Origin: Bacteroidota bacterium | Lineage (GTDB): Bacteria; Bacteroidota; Bacteroidia; Bacteroidales; F082 | Assembly: GCA_018816765.1 (NCBI GenBank) | Contig: JAHIUX010000007.1 | Span: 1 to 64,000 of the forward strand | DNA: 64,000 nt | Direction: 5' to 3' | Part shown: piece after piece, positions 7,452 to 16,917 of the stretch | Numbering within the stretch: the first letter of the stretch is position 1 | Layout of the letters: every line of letters begins with the position of its first letter | Made by a program: the position numbers and the translations under genes | The notes under the pieces: model-generated | Seen by the model: only the letters and a program-made list of their open reading frames with translations | Told to the model about the DNA's origin: nothing | The model's database searches: none

Positions 7452-8159
7452 ATGGAAAACCAGACAAAGGTATTATTGGCCGAAGACGACAAAAACCTCG
7501 GCACCATCCTGAAAGCTTACCTCGAAGCCAAAGGCTACGAAACTGACCTTTGCACCGATGGGAAAGAAGCGCTTGAGAAATTCAAACGTGCCGAGTACCA
7601 TTTCTGCATCCTCGATATCATGATGCCGGTGATGGATGGCTTCACCCTTGCAACCGAAATCAGGAAGCTCGACAAAAAGGTTCCAGTGCTTTTCCTTACG
7701 GCAAAATCGATGCAGGACGACAAATTGCATGGATTCGAAATCGGGGCCGACGACTACCTCACCAAGCCGTTCAGCATGGAAGAGTTGCTCATGCGCATGA
7801 AAGCCATCATCAGGCGGTCGGCCGATGACAGGGTAAAAACAACGGTGTTCACTATTGGACGCTACACCTTTGACCATAACAGACAGCTGTTAACCGTTGA
7901 TGACCAGGAACATAAACTCACGTCAAAGGAAGCTGAACTGCTCCGGCTGTTGTGCGAAAACATGAACCGGGTGCTCGATCGGTCTGTTGCACTGAACAAA
8001 ATCTGGTTCGACGACAGCTACTTTAATGCCCGCTCGATGGATGTATACATTACCAAGCTAAGGAAGTATTTTAAGGATGACGACCAGGTTGAACTCATGA
8101 ATGTACATGGCATTGGTTTCAAACTTGTCGTTAATGAATCCGGTGAAAAACAAGCCTGA
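7452..8159 (+). CDS. OmpR-family response regulator, RprY-like
   Basis: About 235 residues from the ATG at 7452; an in-frame TTG three codons upstream is less likely. The receiver domain has the acidic pair in LLAEDDKN, the phosphorylated Asp55 in CILDIMMP, Thr/Ser in FLTAKS and Lys in YLTKPFS. The C-terminal winged helix (about residues 130-228) contains LTSKEAELLRLLCEN and a recognition region ending in GIGFKLV. It should bind promoter DNA when phosphorylated by the kinase encoded immediately upstream. Sequence and context match RprY of Bacteroides as I remember it. The gene ends 18 bases from the convergent serine hydrolase gene. Confidence 0.92.
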   Translation: MENQTKVLLAEDDKNLGTILKAYLEAKGYETDLCTDGKEALEKFKRAEYHFCILDIMMPVMDGFTLATEIRKLDKKVPVLFLTAKSMQDDKLHGFEIGADDYLTKPFSMEELLMRMKAIIRRSADDRVKTTVFTIGRYTFDHNRQLLTVDDQEHKLTSKEAELLRLLCENMNRVLDRSVALNKIWFDDSYFNARSMDVYITKLRKYFKDDDQVELMNVHGIGFKLVVNESGEKQA

Positions 8160-8177
8160 TCAATTCAAGGCTTTGGC

Positions 8178-9413
8178 CTACCACATCCCATTGTCCTTTT
8201 CGTAACGGATGTTTACGGAAGCAGGAAAGAGCGAAAGGGAAGAATCGTTGATGATGTTCCAGAAATGATCTGATCCTGGACCTTTGTCCTTGTTTGTCAG
8301 TACGATAAGGGTCTTATGCTGTTTCATGTCGCGCAGGAAAAACGACCTGAAGCCTTTCCACCATCCATAATGATACACTGCGCTATCGGCATCGCCACGG
8401 ATGCGCCAGCCAAATCCATAATTGTCATTTCTGCGCTTATGCCGCGGGCTTCCAGGGCTAAAGGCTTCTTTCAGGGTTTCTTTCGAAACAAGCAATTCAT
8501 AGTAGAGGGCCTTATCGAACTGATACAGGTCACCTACGGTGGAGTACATCGATTTGTCGCCTTTCACACCATTGAGGTAGTCATTTTTCACCTGGATGAA
8601 TCCCCGTCGGCGATGGTCATAACCTGGCACACCGACATCAACGTAATCGGCATGCAAGGTGGCTGAGTCAGTGCCCAGAATCAGTGAATTGTGCATGTCG
8701 AGGGGGTCGAAAATGTTTTCCTTCATAAAGGAGCAAAACGGCTGGCCGCTCACCTTTTCGACTATTGAGCCCAACAGTGCATAGTTGGTGTTACAGTAAT
8801 GAAATCCGTTGTCGGGCTTAAAATAGGGTGCTGGCTGGTATTGCACAAACAACCTGATCATGGCATCGTTGGTCAGCGGAACGTGCTTATCAGGCCACTT
8901 TTCATCGGCAAGCGATTCATAACGCGGCATTCCTGAGCGGTGATTGAGCAGATTGCGCACAGTAACACCTTCGTAGGGCCACTGCGGGATGTATTTCCTG
9001 ATGTCGGTGTTGTAATCAATTTTACCCCTTTCGTGCAGAATCATAATGGCCATGGCGGTGAACATCTTAGAAACAGACGCCAGCTCAAAGCGGCTGTCAA
9101 CTGTCAGTGGTTCGCGGTTGCGCCTGATATCGGCATAGCCATATGCCTTTTTATACACCACCCTTCCTTTTTCAGCAAAAAGCACAGTTCCATTGAATCC
9201 GGTAAGTTTCTGAAGCTTGCTGAAAACAGAGTCGAGCCGTTTTTGCTGCAGTTGAATGCGTTTTTTGTCGAGATCGACATAGATTTTCTCGGCTGGGATG
9301 ATGCGCTTTAATGCCTTATTTGTTTCCTTTCCCTGAGGCTCATCCTGGAAATAGGAACAGGACGAAATCGGTATCAGGAGAATAAAGGCAAACAAAAATC
9401 GGATCAACTTCAT
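8178..9413 (-). CDS. Beta-lactamase-fold serine hydrolase, lipoprotein
   Basis: About 411 residues from the ATG at 9413. An in-frame start at 9434 lies inside the promoter box at 9432-9439 and is rejected. The N-terminus is a lipoprotein signal with lipobox PISSC. The class C beta-lactamase/DD-peptidase fold shows the catalytic SxxK as SVSK in FELASVSKMFTAM, YxN as YCNTNYALLG, and HxG in VYHYGWWKGF near the C-terminus. Such proteins hydrolyse peptides, esters or cell-wall amides in the periplasm or at the cell surface. The family is broad and true beta-lactamase activity should not be assumed. The gene faces the RprY-like regulator tail to tail. Confidence 0.86.
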   Translation of the reverse strand: MKLIRFLFAFILLIPISSCSYFQDEPQGKETNKALKRIIPAEKIYVDLDKKRIQLQQKRLDSVFSKLQKLTGFNGTVLFAEKGRVVYKKAYGYADIRRNREPLTVDSRFELASVSKMFTAMAIMILHERGKIDYNTDIRKYIPQWPYEGVTVRNLLNHRSGMPRYESLADEKWPDKHVPLTNDAMIRLFVQYQPAPYFKPDNGFHYCNTNYALLGSIVEKVSGQPFCSFMKENIFDPLDMHNSLILGTDSATLHADYVDVGVPGYDHRRRGFIQVKNDYLNGVKGDKSMYSTVGDLYQFDKALYYELLVSKETLKEAFSPGSPRHKRRNDNYGFGWRIRGDADSAVYHYGWWKGFRSFFLRDMKQHKTLIVLTNKDKGPGSDHFWNIINDSSLSLFPASVNIRYEKDNGMW

Positions 9414-9431
9414 GGCATGTTTAACAAGGCG

Positions 9432-9439
9432 CAAAAATA
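9432..9439 (-). promoter_or_regulatory. Promoter box of the serine hydrolase gene
   Basis: TATTTTTG on the minus strand fits TAnnTTTG exactly. It ends 18 bases before the ATG at 9413 and excludes the in-frame start at 9434. No clear -33 TTG is visible. Confidence 0.5.
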
Positions 9440-9507
9440 ACGGTTACATCAGGAATGCACCAGTTTACTGCCGGAAAATTATGTTAAAATAGTCAGTTGA
9501 TTAGTTG

Positions 9508-9894
9508 TCAGAGGCTTGAAATCATTTTTTCCATGCGTTGACTCACTTCAAGCGCAAGATTGGTGAGTTTTTCATTTCCAAGGGCACCGATCATGGCCGA
9601 AGCATCCATCGCTGCAACCTCAATCAAGCCATCTCCCTGATCGATTACCAGCACATTGCAGGGCAGCAACACACCGAGCTTGTCTTCCAAAAGCAATGCC
9701 TTACTGGCGAAATGCGGGTTGCATGCACCCAAAATCACATAAGGTTTGAAATCGACATCAATTTTTTCTTTGAGTGTTTTGCGTACATCGATGGTGGTTA
9801 AAACCCCAAATCCGATTTCCTTTAAACCTGTCGTTACCTGATCAATAACTGCCTGGTATTCACCTGTGATGGTTTTGCTTGTATAATAATTCAT
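9508..9894 (-). CDS. DUF302 family protein
   Basis: About 128 residues from the ATG at 9894. It shows the DUF302 pattern: a start with repeated short beta strands, KEIGFGVLTTIDV near residue 30, YVILGACNPHFASKAL near residue 57 with the conserved Cys-Asn-Pro, and LLPCNVLVIDQGDG near residue 80. The family folds as a small alpha/beta domain of unknown biochemical role, sometimes linked to metal or thiol stress. It starts 24 bases after the AlkD-like gene on the same strand and is probably the last gene of the transcript that begins with the M1 peptidase. Confidence 0.85.
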   Translation of the reverse strand: MNYYTSKTITGEYQAVIDQVTTGLKEIGFGVLTTIDVRKTLKEKIDVDFKPYVILGACNPHFASKALLLEDKLGVLLPCNVLVIDQGDGLIEVAAMDASAMIGALGNEKLTNLALEVSQRMEKMISSL

Positions 9895-9918
9895 GGTGGT
9901 GGTTTTTAAGTTTAACAA

Positions 9919-10623
9919 TTAATCAGCCCGAAAGGTTTTATCACCGATATGTTTCAAGGCTTCGCGCCTGCTCAGGCCCGAAAGTTGGGTGGACGAAACA
10001 AACATGCCTACGCTTTCGGGATTTGTTTTGGCATATTGGCGCAAGGCCCACCCGATGGCTTTGCGGATAAAGAATTCCTTTTCACCCGACAAGGTTCTGG
10101 CCAGATCAAACAACAGGTTTTCATCTGTTTTTTCGCGGTAGCGCAATTGAAACAACAAACAAGCCCTTTGAAGCCATATGTTATTGCTTGCCATAAATTC
10201 ATTGATTGTCGGGGCTTTCAGTTCAGAGAAACGCGCAATCACTTCACCCAGCAAATTGGGTGAAATATAGTCAACGGTGTCCCACCATGATTTCGTCGTG
10301 ATCATTTCACTGAACAGACTGATGTGGGAGCCATTGAGCTGTTTCTTTATTTTATACAGGGTTTCCATGGCTGCATACTGGAACTCGCGTTCCGGCTGTT
10401 TCCAGGCACTCATCACAATTCCATGCACTTCGGTCTTGTCTGGCAATCCATGTTGTACAATGAACTGGCTGAGGAGTTTCCTTCGTTTGGGTGATGGAAT
10501 TCCGAAAAACACACTTTTGTTTTTCATATAAGCCGAAGCGCCAGCTGCAATATGAGGATCAGCCGCTGCTAAAAAACTTTCTCCAAGCGGAAGCCAGTAT
10601 GGGTGAATGCTGCCTGAACTCAT
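9919..10623 (-). CDS. AlkD-like DNA alkylation repair protein
   Basis: About 234 residues from the ATG at 10623. That start overlaps the M1 peptidase stop as ATGA and gives the usual AlkD opening HPYWLPLGESFLAAADP; an upstream in-frame ATG at 10755 would lie deep inside the peptidase gene. The protein is made of HEAT-like helical repeats and removes N3- and N7-alkylated purines from DNA. Blocks that fit the known active cleft are WWDTVDYISPNLLG near residue 115, with the Asp expected to be catalytic, and RKAIGWALRQYAK near residue 190, with a Trp that lines the DNA cleft. Coupling to a secreted peptidase gene seems to be positional rather than functional. Confidence 0.87.
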   Translation of the reverse strand: MSSGSIHPYWLPLGESFLAAADPHIAAGASAYMKNKSVFFGIPSPKRRKLLSQFIVQHGLPDKTEVHGIVMSAWKQPEREFQYAAMETLYKIKKQLNGSHISLFSEMITTKSWWDTVDYISPNLLGEVIARFSELKAPTINEFMASNNIWLQRACLLFQLRYREKTDENLLFDLARTLSGEKEFFIRKAIGWALRQYAKTNPESVGMFVSSTQLSGLSRREALKHIGDKTFRAD

Positions 10624-12971
10624 TTCAACAGGAATTTTCCGGCATCGAGGAATTTTCCCTTCTGATCGGTGTATTTGACCACATAAACACCTTTCGTCCA
10701 GGATGAAGTGTTTACTTTGACAGACTTTTGATTCACAGGGCATTCGTGTATACACCGGCCGCTGACATCGTAAAACATAAGCTTTCCAATCGTCATTTTA
10801 CCTATTGTCAGCATAATGGTGTCGCCGGCTGGGTTTGGTGAAAGCTGAAGCAACTTGCTTTGCTGGTCAGGGGATTCAGCGCCAAGACCCACAAGCTGCC
10901 TGTCCCATACGGCAAGGCCGTATTCGCCGGGCAACAGCTGATCAACATAAATGTAGCCTATCGACCACAAGCCTTCACGGCTTTGACTTACCCATTGCCA
11001 GTCGTGACCGGCATCGGAGCGGTAAAGGATGACGACAGAGTCATTTTCCGATTGAATCAGTGTATTGTCGAGCGTGTTTCCATCACTGTAGAAAAAGCGC
11101 CCGCGCATCTGGGTGTTTTCAGGAAAAATGCCAGCAACCTGCCAGTAACGGTAGGGCGATAGCCTCATCCCCTCGACGGCTTGTTTCAGGCTGTCGGGCG
11201 GAGCCCAGTGATGGGTGATCCTGATATAGGCTGAATCAGGGAGTGCATCAACATAGAGCTTGAAAAAGGGCTTACTAAAAACATATTCACCTGTCTGCCT
11301 GACAATAAGCTGTTCGTCGGTGGTGGCATCACAGGTTTTATTGTACAGGTCAGCAACGAAGAGTTGCGGTTCAAAAGGAATTTCCTTGATTGAAACCCCT
11401 GTAGGACCATCGAAATGGACTGTGTCAGTCCAAACCTGCCATTCAGGTCCAAGGCAACTGACTTCAAGGATGTTGTCGTTTCCGGTATACATGGCACCTT
11501 TATGCTTCTGTTTCATATGAATGGCAGCGCGGTAAGCATTCCCGTCGTGGGCGACAACCACCGAATCGATTGAAAAATGAGGTGTGCCGGGTGTAAACAC
11601 CCAGTTATCGAAAAACCCGGTCAGGTCAACGCCTGATTGTTCGGAGAAAAAATCGCGCATATCAATCGAAGAGGCTGAACCATAGGCAAAGGCATCCAGG
11701 TATGCCTTAACTACATCCAGGAAAACAGATTCACCGAGGTAATTCATTAGTGTGTGCACCACGGTTGCCCCTTTGTTGTATACTGTTGCTCCATAAGTGA
11801 TTTGGGTGGGCACTCCCGACAAGGCAAAATAACCATTGTCAGTGATATGAACATTTTTCAGCACATCATAATGGTTGTCGTTCATGAAGGCGCGGTAGCT
11901 TTCTTCACCATAGATGGCCTTGCGGTAATAGTGATGGCAGAAGGTTGCCCAGCCCTCATTGAGCCACATATCGGCAGCCGAGGAGCAGGTTACCTTATTG
12001 CCAAACCACATATGCGACAGCTCATGTGCCAGCAGGTATTCAGAGTTCAGGTTGCCGTTGATGGCCGTGTGCGGATAGGCTATGTTGCACACATGTTCCA
12101 TGGCGCCAATGGCGGTTCCGGAGTAGCCGATGCGTTCGAAAGGATAGGCATTAAACCAGGCTTCATAGGCCTGCATCACTTCATGCAGGTGCTGGAATGA
12201 GCCGGCAACCCTTGCGGAATCGACCGGGCGTGTGTAGATGGTAATTGGAATTTCAGCCTCCATACCGGAAAAGACATCGCTGTTGAGGGCATACTCGCCG
12301 GCAACAACTGAGGCCAGGTAAGTGGGAATGGTTTCGCTGATGTTCCAGTGCCAGGTGATGGTGTTGTCGCCGCTGTTGGTCGCTGAAACAAGGCTGCCTC
12401 CTGCAATACCCTTCATATTGTCGGGCAGGGTAATCAACACATCATAGGTGGCCCTGTCGTTGAAATCGTCGATACAGGGAAACCATGCCTTGCCCAGGTT
12501 ATGGGGCTCTGATTCGAAGCCTACACCAAGGTTAAAGGCATAATTGCCGGCAAAATGAAACCCGCCCCAGGCTTCATGAAAAGGCTGACCCCCGTAGTGG
12601 ACTTCAACCGTGATTGTGTCGCCGGGCCCATAGGTGTTTCCGGTGGCAATCCGCAACATATCGCCCGACTGGCTGAAGGATTCGGCCGGATTGTCATTGA
12701 CGTTCACCTGACTTACCGTAAGCGATTTAAGCTCCAGCGGAATCTGTGTCAGGGTGAGTTTAGGCCGAAGGCTGATGACCGCAACGGCTTCGATGGTCTG
12801 GTCCGAAAAATCGATGGATGTAAGCGCAATCTGGTAATGGATGGCATCGATGCTATCGGCAACAGGCGAGCGGTCAAATGATTGACGGTGATTGCATTGT
12901 GCCTGGATTTCTGTAGAAATGAAGGCCAGTATGCCGATCAAAATACCGGTTGCAAAACAAAGTGATTTCAT
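10620..12971 (-). CDS. Secreted M1 family metallopeptidase with type IX secretion sorting domain
   Basis: A 783-residue protein with a signal peptide ending near IQAQ. The zinc site is HELSH near residue 316 with the third ligand downstream in LNEGWATF, giving the M1 pattern HExxH-x18-E. The exopeptidase motif is GAMEH rather than GAMEN, a variant I recall from other Bacteroidota M1 enzymes. The last 75 residues (LSPNPAGD, then YDVSGRCI, then GVYVVKY) form a Por-type C-terminal sorting domain, so the protein should cross the outer membrane through a type IX system and be surface-bound or released. It probably trims peptides for nutrition. The gene is coupled to the AlkD-like gene by an ATGA overlap. 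Confidence 0.93.
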   Translation of the reverse strand: MKSLCFATGILIGILAFISTEIQAQCNHRQSFDRSPVADSIDAIHYQIALTSIDFSDQTIEAVAVISLRPKLTLTQIPLELKSLTVSQVNVNDNPAESFSQSGDMLRIATGNTYGPGDTITVEVHYGGQPFHEAWGGFHFAGNYAFNLGVGFESEPHNLGKAWFPCIDDFNDRATYDVLITLPDNMKGIAGGSLVSATNSGDNTITWHWNISETIPTYLASVVAGEYALNSDVFSGMEAEIPITIYTRPVDSARVAGSFQHLHEVMQAYEAWFNAYPFERIGYSGTAIGAMEHVCNIAYPHTAINGNLNSEYLLAHELSHMWFGNKVTCSSAADMWLNEGWATFCHHYYRKAIYGEESYRAFMNDNHYDVLKNVHITDNGYFALSGVPTQITYGATVYNKGATVVHTLMNYLGESVFLDVVKAYLDAFAYGSASSIDMRDFFSEQSGVDLTGFFDNWVFTPGTPHFSIDSVVVAHDGNAYRAAIHMKQKHKGAMYTGNDNILEVSCLGPEWQVWTDTVHFDGPTGVSIKEIPFEPQLFVADLYNKTCDATTDEQLIVRQTGEYVFSKPFFKLYVDALPDSAYIRITHHWAPPDSLKQAVEGMRLSPYRYWQVAGIFPENTQMRGRFFYSDGNTLDNTLIQSENDSVVILYRSDAGHDWQWVSQSREGLWSIGYIYVDQLLPGEYGLAVWDRQLVGLGAESPDQQSKLLQLSPNPAGDTIMLTIGKMTIGKLMFYDVSGRCIHECPVNQKSVKVNTSSWTKGVYVVKYTDQKGKFLDAGKFLLK

Positions 12972-12991
12972 GAGCCATGATTTTAAGCAGG

Positions 12992-13022
12992 TAAAATTAG
13001 GCTTTTAGCCCGGAATTGGCAA
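12992..13022 (-). promoter_or_regulatory. Promoter of the M1 peptidase gene
   Basis: On the minus strand TTG (13022-13020), a 20-base spacer and TAATTTTA (12999-12992) lie 20 bases before the ATG. The box has one mismatch to TAnnTTTG and good spacing. Confidence 0.5.
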
Positions 13023-13202
13023 GGGCATTATGCCTACCTTTGGTCACTGAAAAAAGCGATTGTTCATTTACGTACATCAACTGTCTCTATCCGTACAAAT
13101 TGTCAGGTATCAACAAATAAGACACTTTATTAAGTTGCTGAAAATCAAATTAGTATGTTTATGGCATTATTTTCGTGGATGAAATGCATCAAATCAAACA
13201 AT

Positions 13203-14594
13203 ATGAGCACACCCAAAAGTGATTTTTCTTTCAGGGCGGTTAAGGTGGCAACCATTATTTCGGCCTTTCTGCTGGTAATATCAGGCAGCATTTTTGCACA
13301 AAAAGTATATACCCTCGAAGAATGCATTCAGTATGCCCTCGACAACAATATCCGGATCAAACAGAGCATGCTCGATGTGTCCACTGGTGAAATTAACATC
13401 AGGGAAAGCAAGCTCGACCTGTTACCTTCGGCCAACGCTTCCTTGTCGCACTCCTATGGCTGGGGTCGTTCGCTCGATCAGGCTACCTATACCTTTGTCG
13501 ATAAGCAAACTATGCAGAGTTATTTCAATGTAAACTCCGACCTGACCCTTTTTGGCGGCCTTCAGAAGATAAACACCATGAAACAACGCCAGGCCGAATA
13601 CCTGGCAGCCAAGTACAATTCTGATAAAATCAGAAACGATGTATCGCTGGGTGTGGCCGGTTATTACCTGCAGATTTTGTTCAGCGGCGAGCTGGTCAAC
13701 AATGCAAAGCAGCAGCTTGGCGTAACGAAACAGCAGATTGAACGCACACGTAAACTGGTTGATGCCGGAACACTGGCCAAAGGTAGTCTGCTCGAAATTC
13801 AGGCACAGGGGGCAAACGAAGAGGTAAGCCTTGTGCAAGCCGAAAACCAGTTGAACCTGGCTTATCTCGACCTGTTGCAATTGCTCGAACTGCCCGCCGG
13901 GACCGATATGCAAATCGATATCCCTAAGCTGGGTATTTCCGATGCGCCTTCCATTCTGCCGGTGGATGCCATCTTTAATGTTGCTCAGGAAATCATGCCT
14001 GAAATTAAAAGTGCTGAATTCAACACCGAAAGCAGCTTCAGGGCGCTGGCCATCGCAAAAGGCAGCCGTATCCCCAGCCTGAGCATGAGTGGGGCTTACG
14101 GGACCAGCTATTCGGATCAGATCCTGAACCTCAATGGCGACAAAAAACCTTTTAACGACCAGTTTAACGACAACAGGAATATTACGCTGGCTTTCCGGCT
14201 CAACATTCCCATCTTCAACGGATACCAGATCAACTCTTACGTGGGCCGTGCGAAACTGAATTACGAAAGTGCAAACTACAACCTTGAGCTGGCCCATAAT
14301 ACCCTACGGAAAAACATTGAAACAGCATACAGTGATGCTGTTGCAGCATATGCTTCGTATTCGGCCCGCGAAAAATCGCTCAACAGCCTGCGCGAATCAT
14401 TTAAATATACCGAAGAGAAATTCAATGTGGGCATGGTAAATGCCATCGACTATAATGTGGCCAAGAATCAGTTAAGCAGGGCCGAATCAGACTTGCTTTC
14501 AGGTAAATACGATTATATTTTCAAGCTTAAGATCCTTGATTTTTACCTTGGAAAAACGATCACATTGAAAGATATTGAAGCAGCAAAGGAATAG
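13203..14594 (+). CDS. TolC family outer-membrane efflux channel
   Basis: About 463 residues from the ATG at 13203. Earlier in-frame ATGs exist from 13155, but the chosen start gives a normal signal peptide ending ISGSIFAQ. The mature N-terminus YTLEECIQYALDNNIRIKQS is the classic start of an outer membrane efflux protein. Two repeats of long helices carry the pattern seen in LNLAYLDLLQLLELP and NLELAHNTLRKNIE. The protein should form a trimeric channel-tunnel through the outer membrane and dock with the periplasmic adaptor encoded downstream. No inner-membrane pump gene follows, so the pump partner must be encoded elsewhere. Confidence 0.92.
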   Translation: MSTPKSDFSFRAVKVATIISAFLLVISGSIFAQKVYTLEECIQYALDNNIRIKQSMLDVSTGEINIRESKLDLLPSANASLSHSYGWGRSLDQATYTFVDKQTMQSYFNVNSDLTLFGGLQKINTMKQRQAEYLAAKYNSDKIRNDVSLGVAGYYLQILFSGELVNNAKQQLGVTKQQIERTRKLVDAGTLAKGSLLEIQAQGANEEVSLVQAENQLNLAYLDLLQLLELPAGTDMQIDIPKLGISDAPSILPVDAIFNVAQEIMPEIKSAEFNTESSFRALAIAKGSRIPSLSMSGAYGTSYSDQILNLNGDKKPFNDQFNDNRNITLAFRLNIPIFNGYQINSYVGRAKLNYESANYNLELAHNTLRKNIETAYSDAVAAYASYSAREKSLNSLRESFKYTEEKFNVGMVNAIDYNVAKNQLSRAESDLLSGKYDYIFKLKILDFYLGKTITLKDIEAAKE

Positions 14595-14626
14595 CAAACG
14601 CCATTCCGCTGTTTAAACAGATCGTA

Positions 14627-14666
14627 GCTCCCTGTTTTCCTGTTGAAGGAGGCAGGGAAGCTTTTA
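14627..14666 (+). terminator. Weak intrinsic terminator after the tolC-like gene
   Basis: Outer arms AGCTCCCTG and CAGGGAAGCT pair with one bulge, and an inner TCCT/AGGA stem extends the hairpin. Only four T residues follow, so it may end transcription partially and leave the adaptor gene at a lower level. Confidence 0.45.
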
Positions 14667-14749
14667 TAAACCGGAGGATTAGCCCCGGATAACAGCTTTT
14701 GATTAATTTTACCCTGCGATAATATCAGGGTTCAATAACGCAAACCAAC

Positions 14750-16126
14750 ATGAAAAAAGGGAACAAAAAGTGGTATTTCATCATTGGAGGAGTACTTGTG
14801 GCATTGGTGATCATTCTGGTGGTAGCCAAAAAGCGCAACCAACACGTAACTGAGGTTAGTGCCGAAGCATCCATGAACCGCACCATTGTTGAAACTGTTG
14901 CTGCCAATGGAAAGATTCAACCCGCTCTGGACGTAAAAATCAGTCCGTATATTTCAGGCGAAGTGGTAAGTCTGTTTGTCCGCGAAGGCGCTTTCGTAAA
15001 CAAAGGCGACATCCTGGCAAAAATTGACCCGACCATCTATTTGTCGAATCTAGAGCAGGTCGAAGCCAATGTGAATTCAACAAGGGCCAATATGGCGAAT
15101 GCCAAGGCCCGTGTGGCACAAGCAGAAGCACAGCATACCAAGGCTAAACTCGATTTTGACCGCAATGAAAAACTCTATAAACAGCAGGTAATTTCCGATG
15201 CCGACTGGGATGGTGTCAGGTCTTCATTCAAAGTGAGTGCAGCTGAGCTCGAAGCAGCTCAGGAAAGCTTTAAGGCAACCCAGTTTCAGGTGCAAAATTC
15301 CGAAGCCGCACTCAAAGAAGCACGCGAAAACCTGAAAAGGACAAGCATTTATGCACCCAACGATGGCACTGTATCGAAGCTCAGCGTGGAAGAAGGCGAA
15401 CGGGTAACGGGTGCATCGCAGTTTTCGGCCGGTACAGAAATTATGCGTATTGCCAACCTCGACCGCATGGAGGTGAAGGTTGAAGTTAGTGAAAACGATA
15501 TCCCTCGGGTTAAGCTTAACGACACCTGCCTCATCGAAGTGGATGCTTATCTGAACAGAAAATTCAAAGGCTTCGTAACCGAAATTGCCACTTCGGCAAA
15601 TACCACTGGAGTGAGCGCTGACCAGGTCACCAATTTCGAAGTGAAAATTATGATGATCAAAGATTCATACAGCGACCTGATCAACGAAAGCAAAAGCATC
15701 TCCTCCCCATTCCGGCCGGGTATGTCGGCTACAGTCGAAATCCAGACCAATCAGTTGATAAATGTGCTTTCTATTCCCATTCAGTCCGTCACAACCCGCT
15801 CTGACACCACTGAAGGTCGTCGCTTTGGGAAAAAGAAAACTGAGACCACAGAAAGCACTGAAACAGAAACTAAGGTAAACGGTACAGACAGCAAGCAAAA
15901 AGAGGTAACCAAAGAGTATGTTTTTGTACTTGAAAATGACAAAGTCAGGCTTCAGGAGGTCAAAACAGGCATTCAGGATAACACCTATATTCAGATACTT
16001 GAAGGCGTCGAAGCTGGTGCTATGGTGGTTACAGGACCTTATAAAGCCGTGTCAAAATCACTTAAAAACGGGGATCAGGTAAAAAAGGTTGAGAAAAACA
16101 TGCTGTTCGAAAGCAATAAGAAATAA
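14750..16126 (+). CDS. Periplasmic membrane-fusion adaptor (HlyD/MacA type)
   Basis: A 458-residue adaptor with one N-terminal membrane anchor (IIGGVLVALVIILVV, residues 9-23). The biotinyl-lipoyl half-motifs are VVSLFVREGAFVNKGDILAKI near residue 70 and TSIYAPNDGTVSKLSVEEGE near residue 200. Between them lies a long alpha-helical hairpin rich in Ala, Glu and Lys (about 100-190). Beta-barrel and membrane-proximal domains follow, and a charged low-complexity insert rich in Thr, Glu and Lys sits around residues 350-390. Adaptors of this kind link an ABC or RND pump to a TolC channel. The channel gene lies upstream, but tsaB follows where a pump gene would be expected. Confidence 0.9.
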   Translation: MKKGNKKWYFIIGGVLVALVIILVVAKKRNQHVTEVSAEASMNRTIVETVAANGKIQPALDVKISPYISGEVVSLFVREGAFVNKGDILAKIDPTIYLSNLEQVEANVNSTRANMANAKARVAQAEAQHTKAKLDFDRNEKLYKQQVISDADWDGVRSSFKVSAAELEAAQESFKATQFQVQNSEAALKEARENLKRTSIYAPNDGTVSKLSVEEGERVTGASQFSAGTEIMRIANLDRMEVKVEVSENDIPRVKLNDTCLIEVDAYLNRKFKGFVTEIATSANTTGVSADQVTNFEVKIMMIKDSYSDLINESKSISSPFRPGMSATVEIQTNQLINVLSIPIQSVTTRSDTTEGRRFGKKKTETTESTETETKVNGTDSKQKEVTKEYVFVLENDKVRLQEVKTGIQDNTYIQILEGVEAGAMVVTGPYKAVSKSLKNGDQVKKVEKNMLFESNKK

Positions 16127-16148
16127 TCCTGCAATATTCCATCTTTCT

Positions 16149-16853
16149 GTGGCTGATATCTTACTGATCGAAACATCAACAATTGTATGCTCTGCCGGAC
16201 TGCTGAGCAATGGTGAAGTAATCGCCTTGCACGAGAGCAACGACAAGAACTCCCACGCCGGACAGATTACGGTATTTATTGATGAGGTCATGAAAAAGTG
16301 CGGAAAGACCTTCAGTCAGCTTGATGCAGTGTCGGTGAGCATGGGCCCCGGCTCTTATACCGGACTGCGCATTGGGGTTTCCACTGCCAAGGGCATTTGC
16401 TATGCGCTCGATAAGCCTTTGATCGCTGTGAACACCCTTCAGGCAATGGCGGCAGGATTTGTAAACAAATATGGCGGATCGCTGAACGGGAACGACTTAT
16501 TATGCCCGCTGATCGACGCCCGGCGGATGGAAGTGTACCAGGCGTTGTTCAACCGGGAATTTCAAACAGTGCAGGAGACGGAAGCGGTTGTGATTGACAG
16601 TGATTCATTCAAAGATGTGCTGCAAAAACAACGACTGTGGTTTTTTGGTGATGGTGCCGAAAAATGCAAGTCAGTATTGGGCACGCACCACAATGCATTA
16701 TTTGTGGATGATTTTGTACCCTCTGCCGCCTTTCTAGCCCCGATGACAAACGTCGCCTGGCAGATAAGTCAATTTGAAAACACGGCGTATTTCGAGCCCT
16801 TTTACCTGAAGGATTTTGTGGCAGCCTTGCCCAAGGTCAAAGGATTACGCTAA
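16149..16853 (+). CDS. tsaB: tRNA threonylcarbamoyladenosine biosynthesis protein TsaB
   Basis: About 234 residues from a GTG at 16149, which gives the expected start ADILLIETSTIVCSAGL. The longer frame from 16089 would run back into the adaptor gene. TsaB has an actin-like ASKHA fold and partners TsaD and TsaE in making t6A at position 37 of tRNAs that read ANN codons. Diagnostic blocks are SHAGQITVFIDEVM near residue 35 and VSVSMGPGSYTGLRIGVS near residue 65. The gene lies 22 bases after the adaptor and may be read through from it. Nothing suggests a role in efflux. Confidence 0.93.
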   Translation: MADILLIETSTIVCSAGLLSNGEVIALHESNDKNSHAGQITVFIDEVMKKCGKTFSQLDAVSVSMGPGSYTGLRIGVSTAKGICYALDKPLIAVNTLQAMAAGFVNKYGGSLNGNDLLCPLIDARRMEVYQALFNREFQTVQETEAVVIDSDSFKDVLQKQRLWFFGDGAEKCKSVLGTHHNALFVDDFVPSAAFLAPMTNVAWQISQFENTAYFEPFYLKDFVAALPKVKGLR

Positions 16854-16917
16854 ATCATCAATTTGTTTATTTCGGATAGCTACTCCGTTGTTTTCATTGA
16901 AAGCAGTCCTGCCATTA

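Noticed and set aside
10624-10755. Longer N-terminus for the AlkD-like protein
   Set aside because: It would run inside the M1 peptidase sorting domain; the ATGA overlap at 10620-10623 gives the normal start.
13422-14297. Open frame of 291 codons antisense to the tolC-like gene
   Set aside because: It mirrors the codon pattern of the efflux gene and has no domain of its own.
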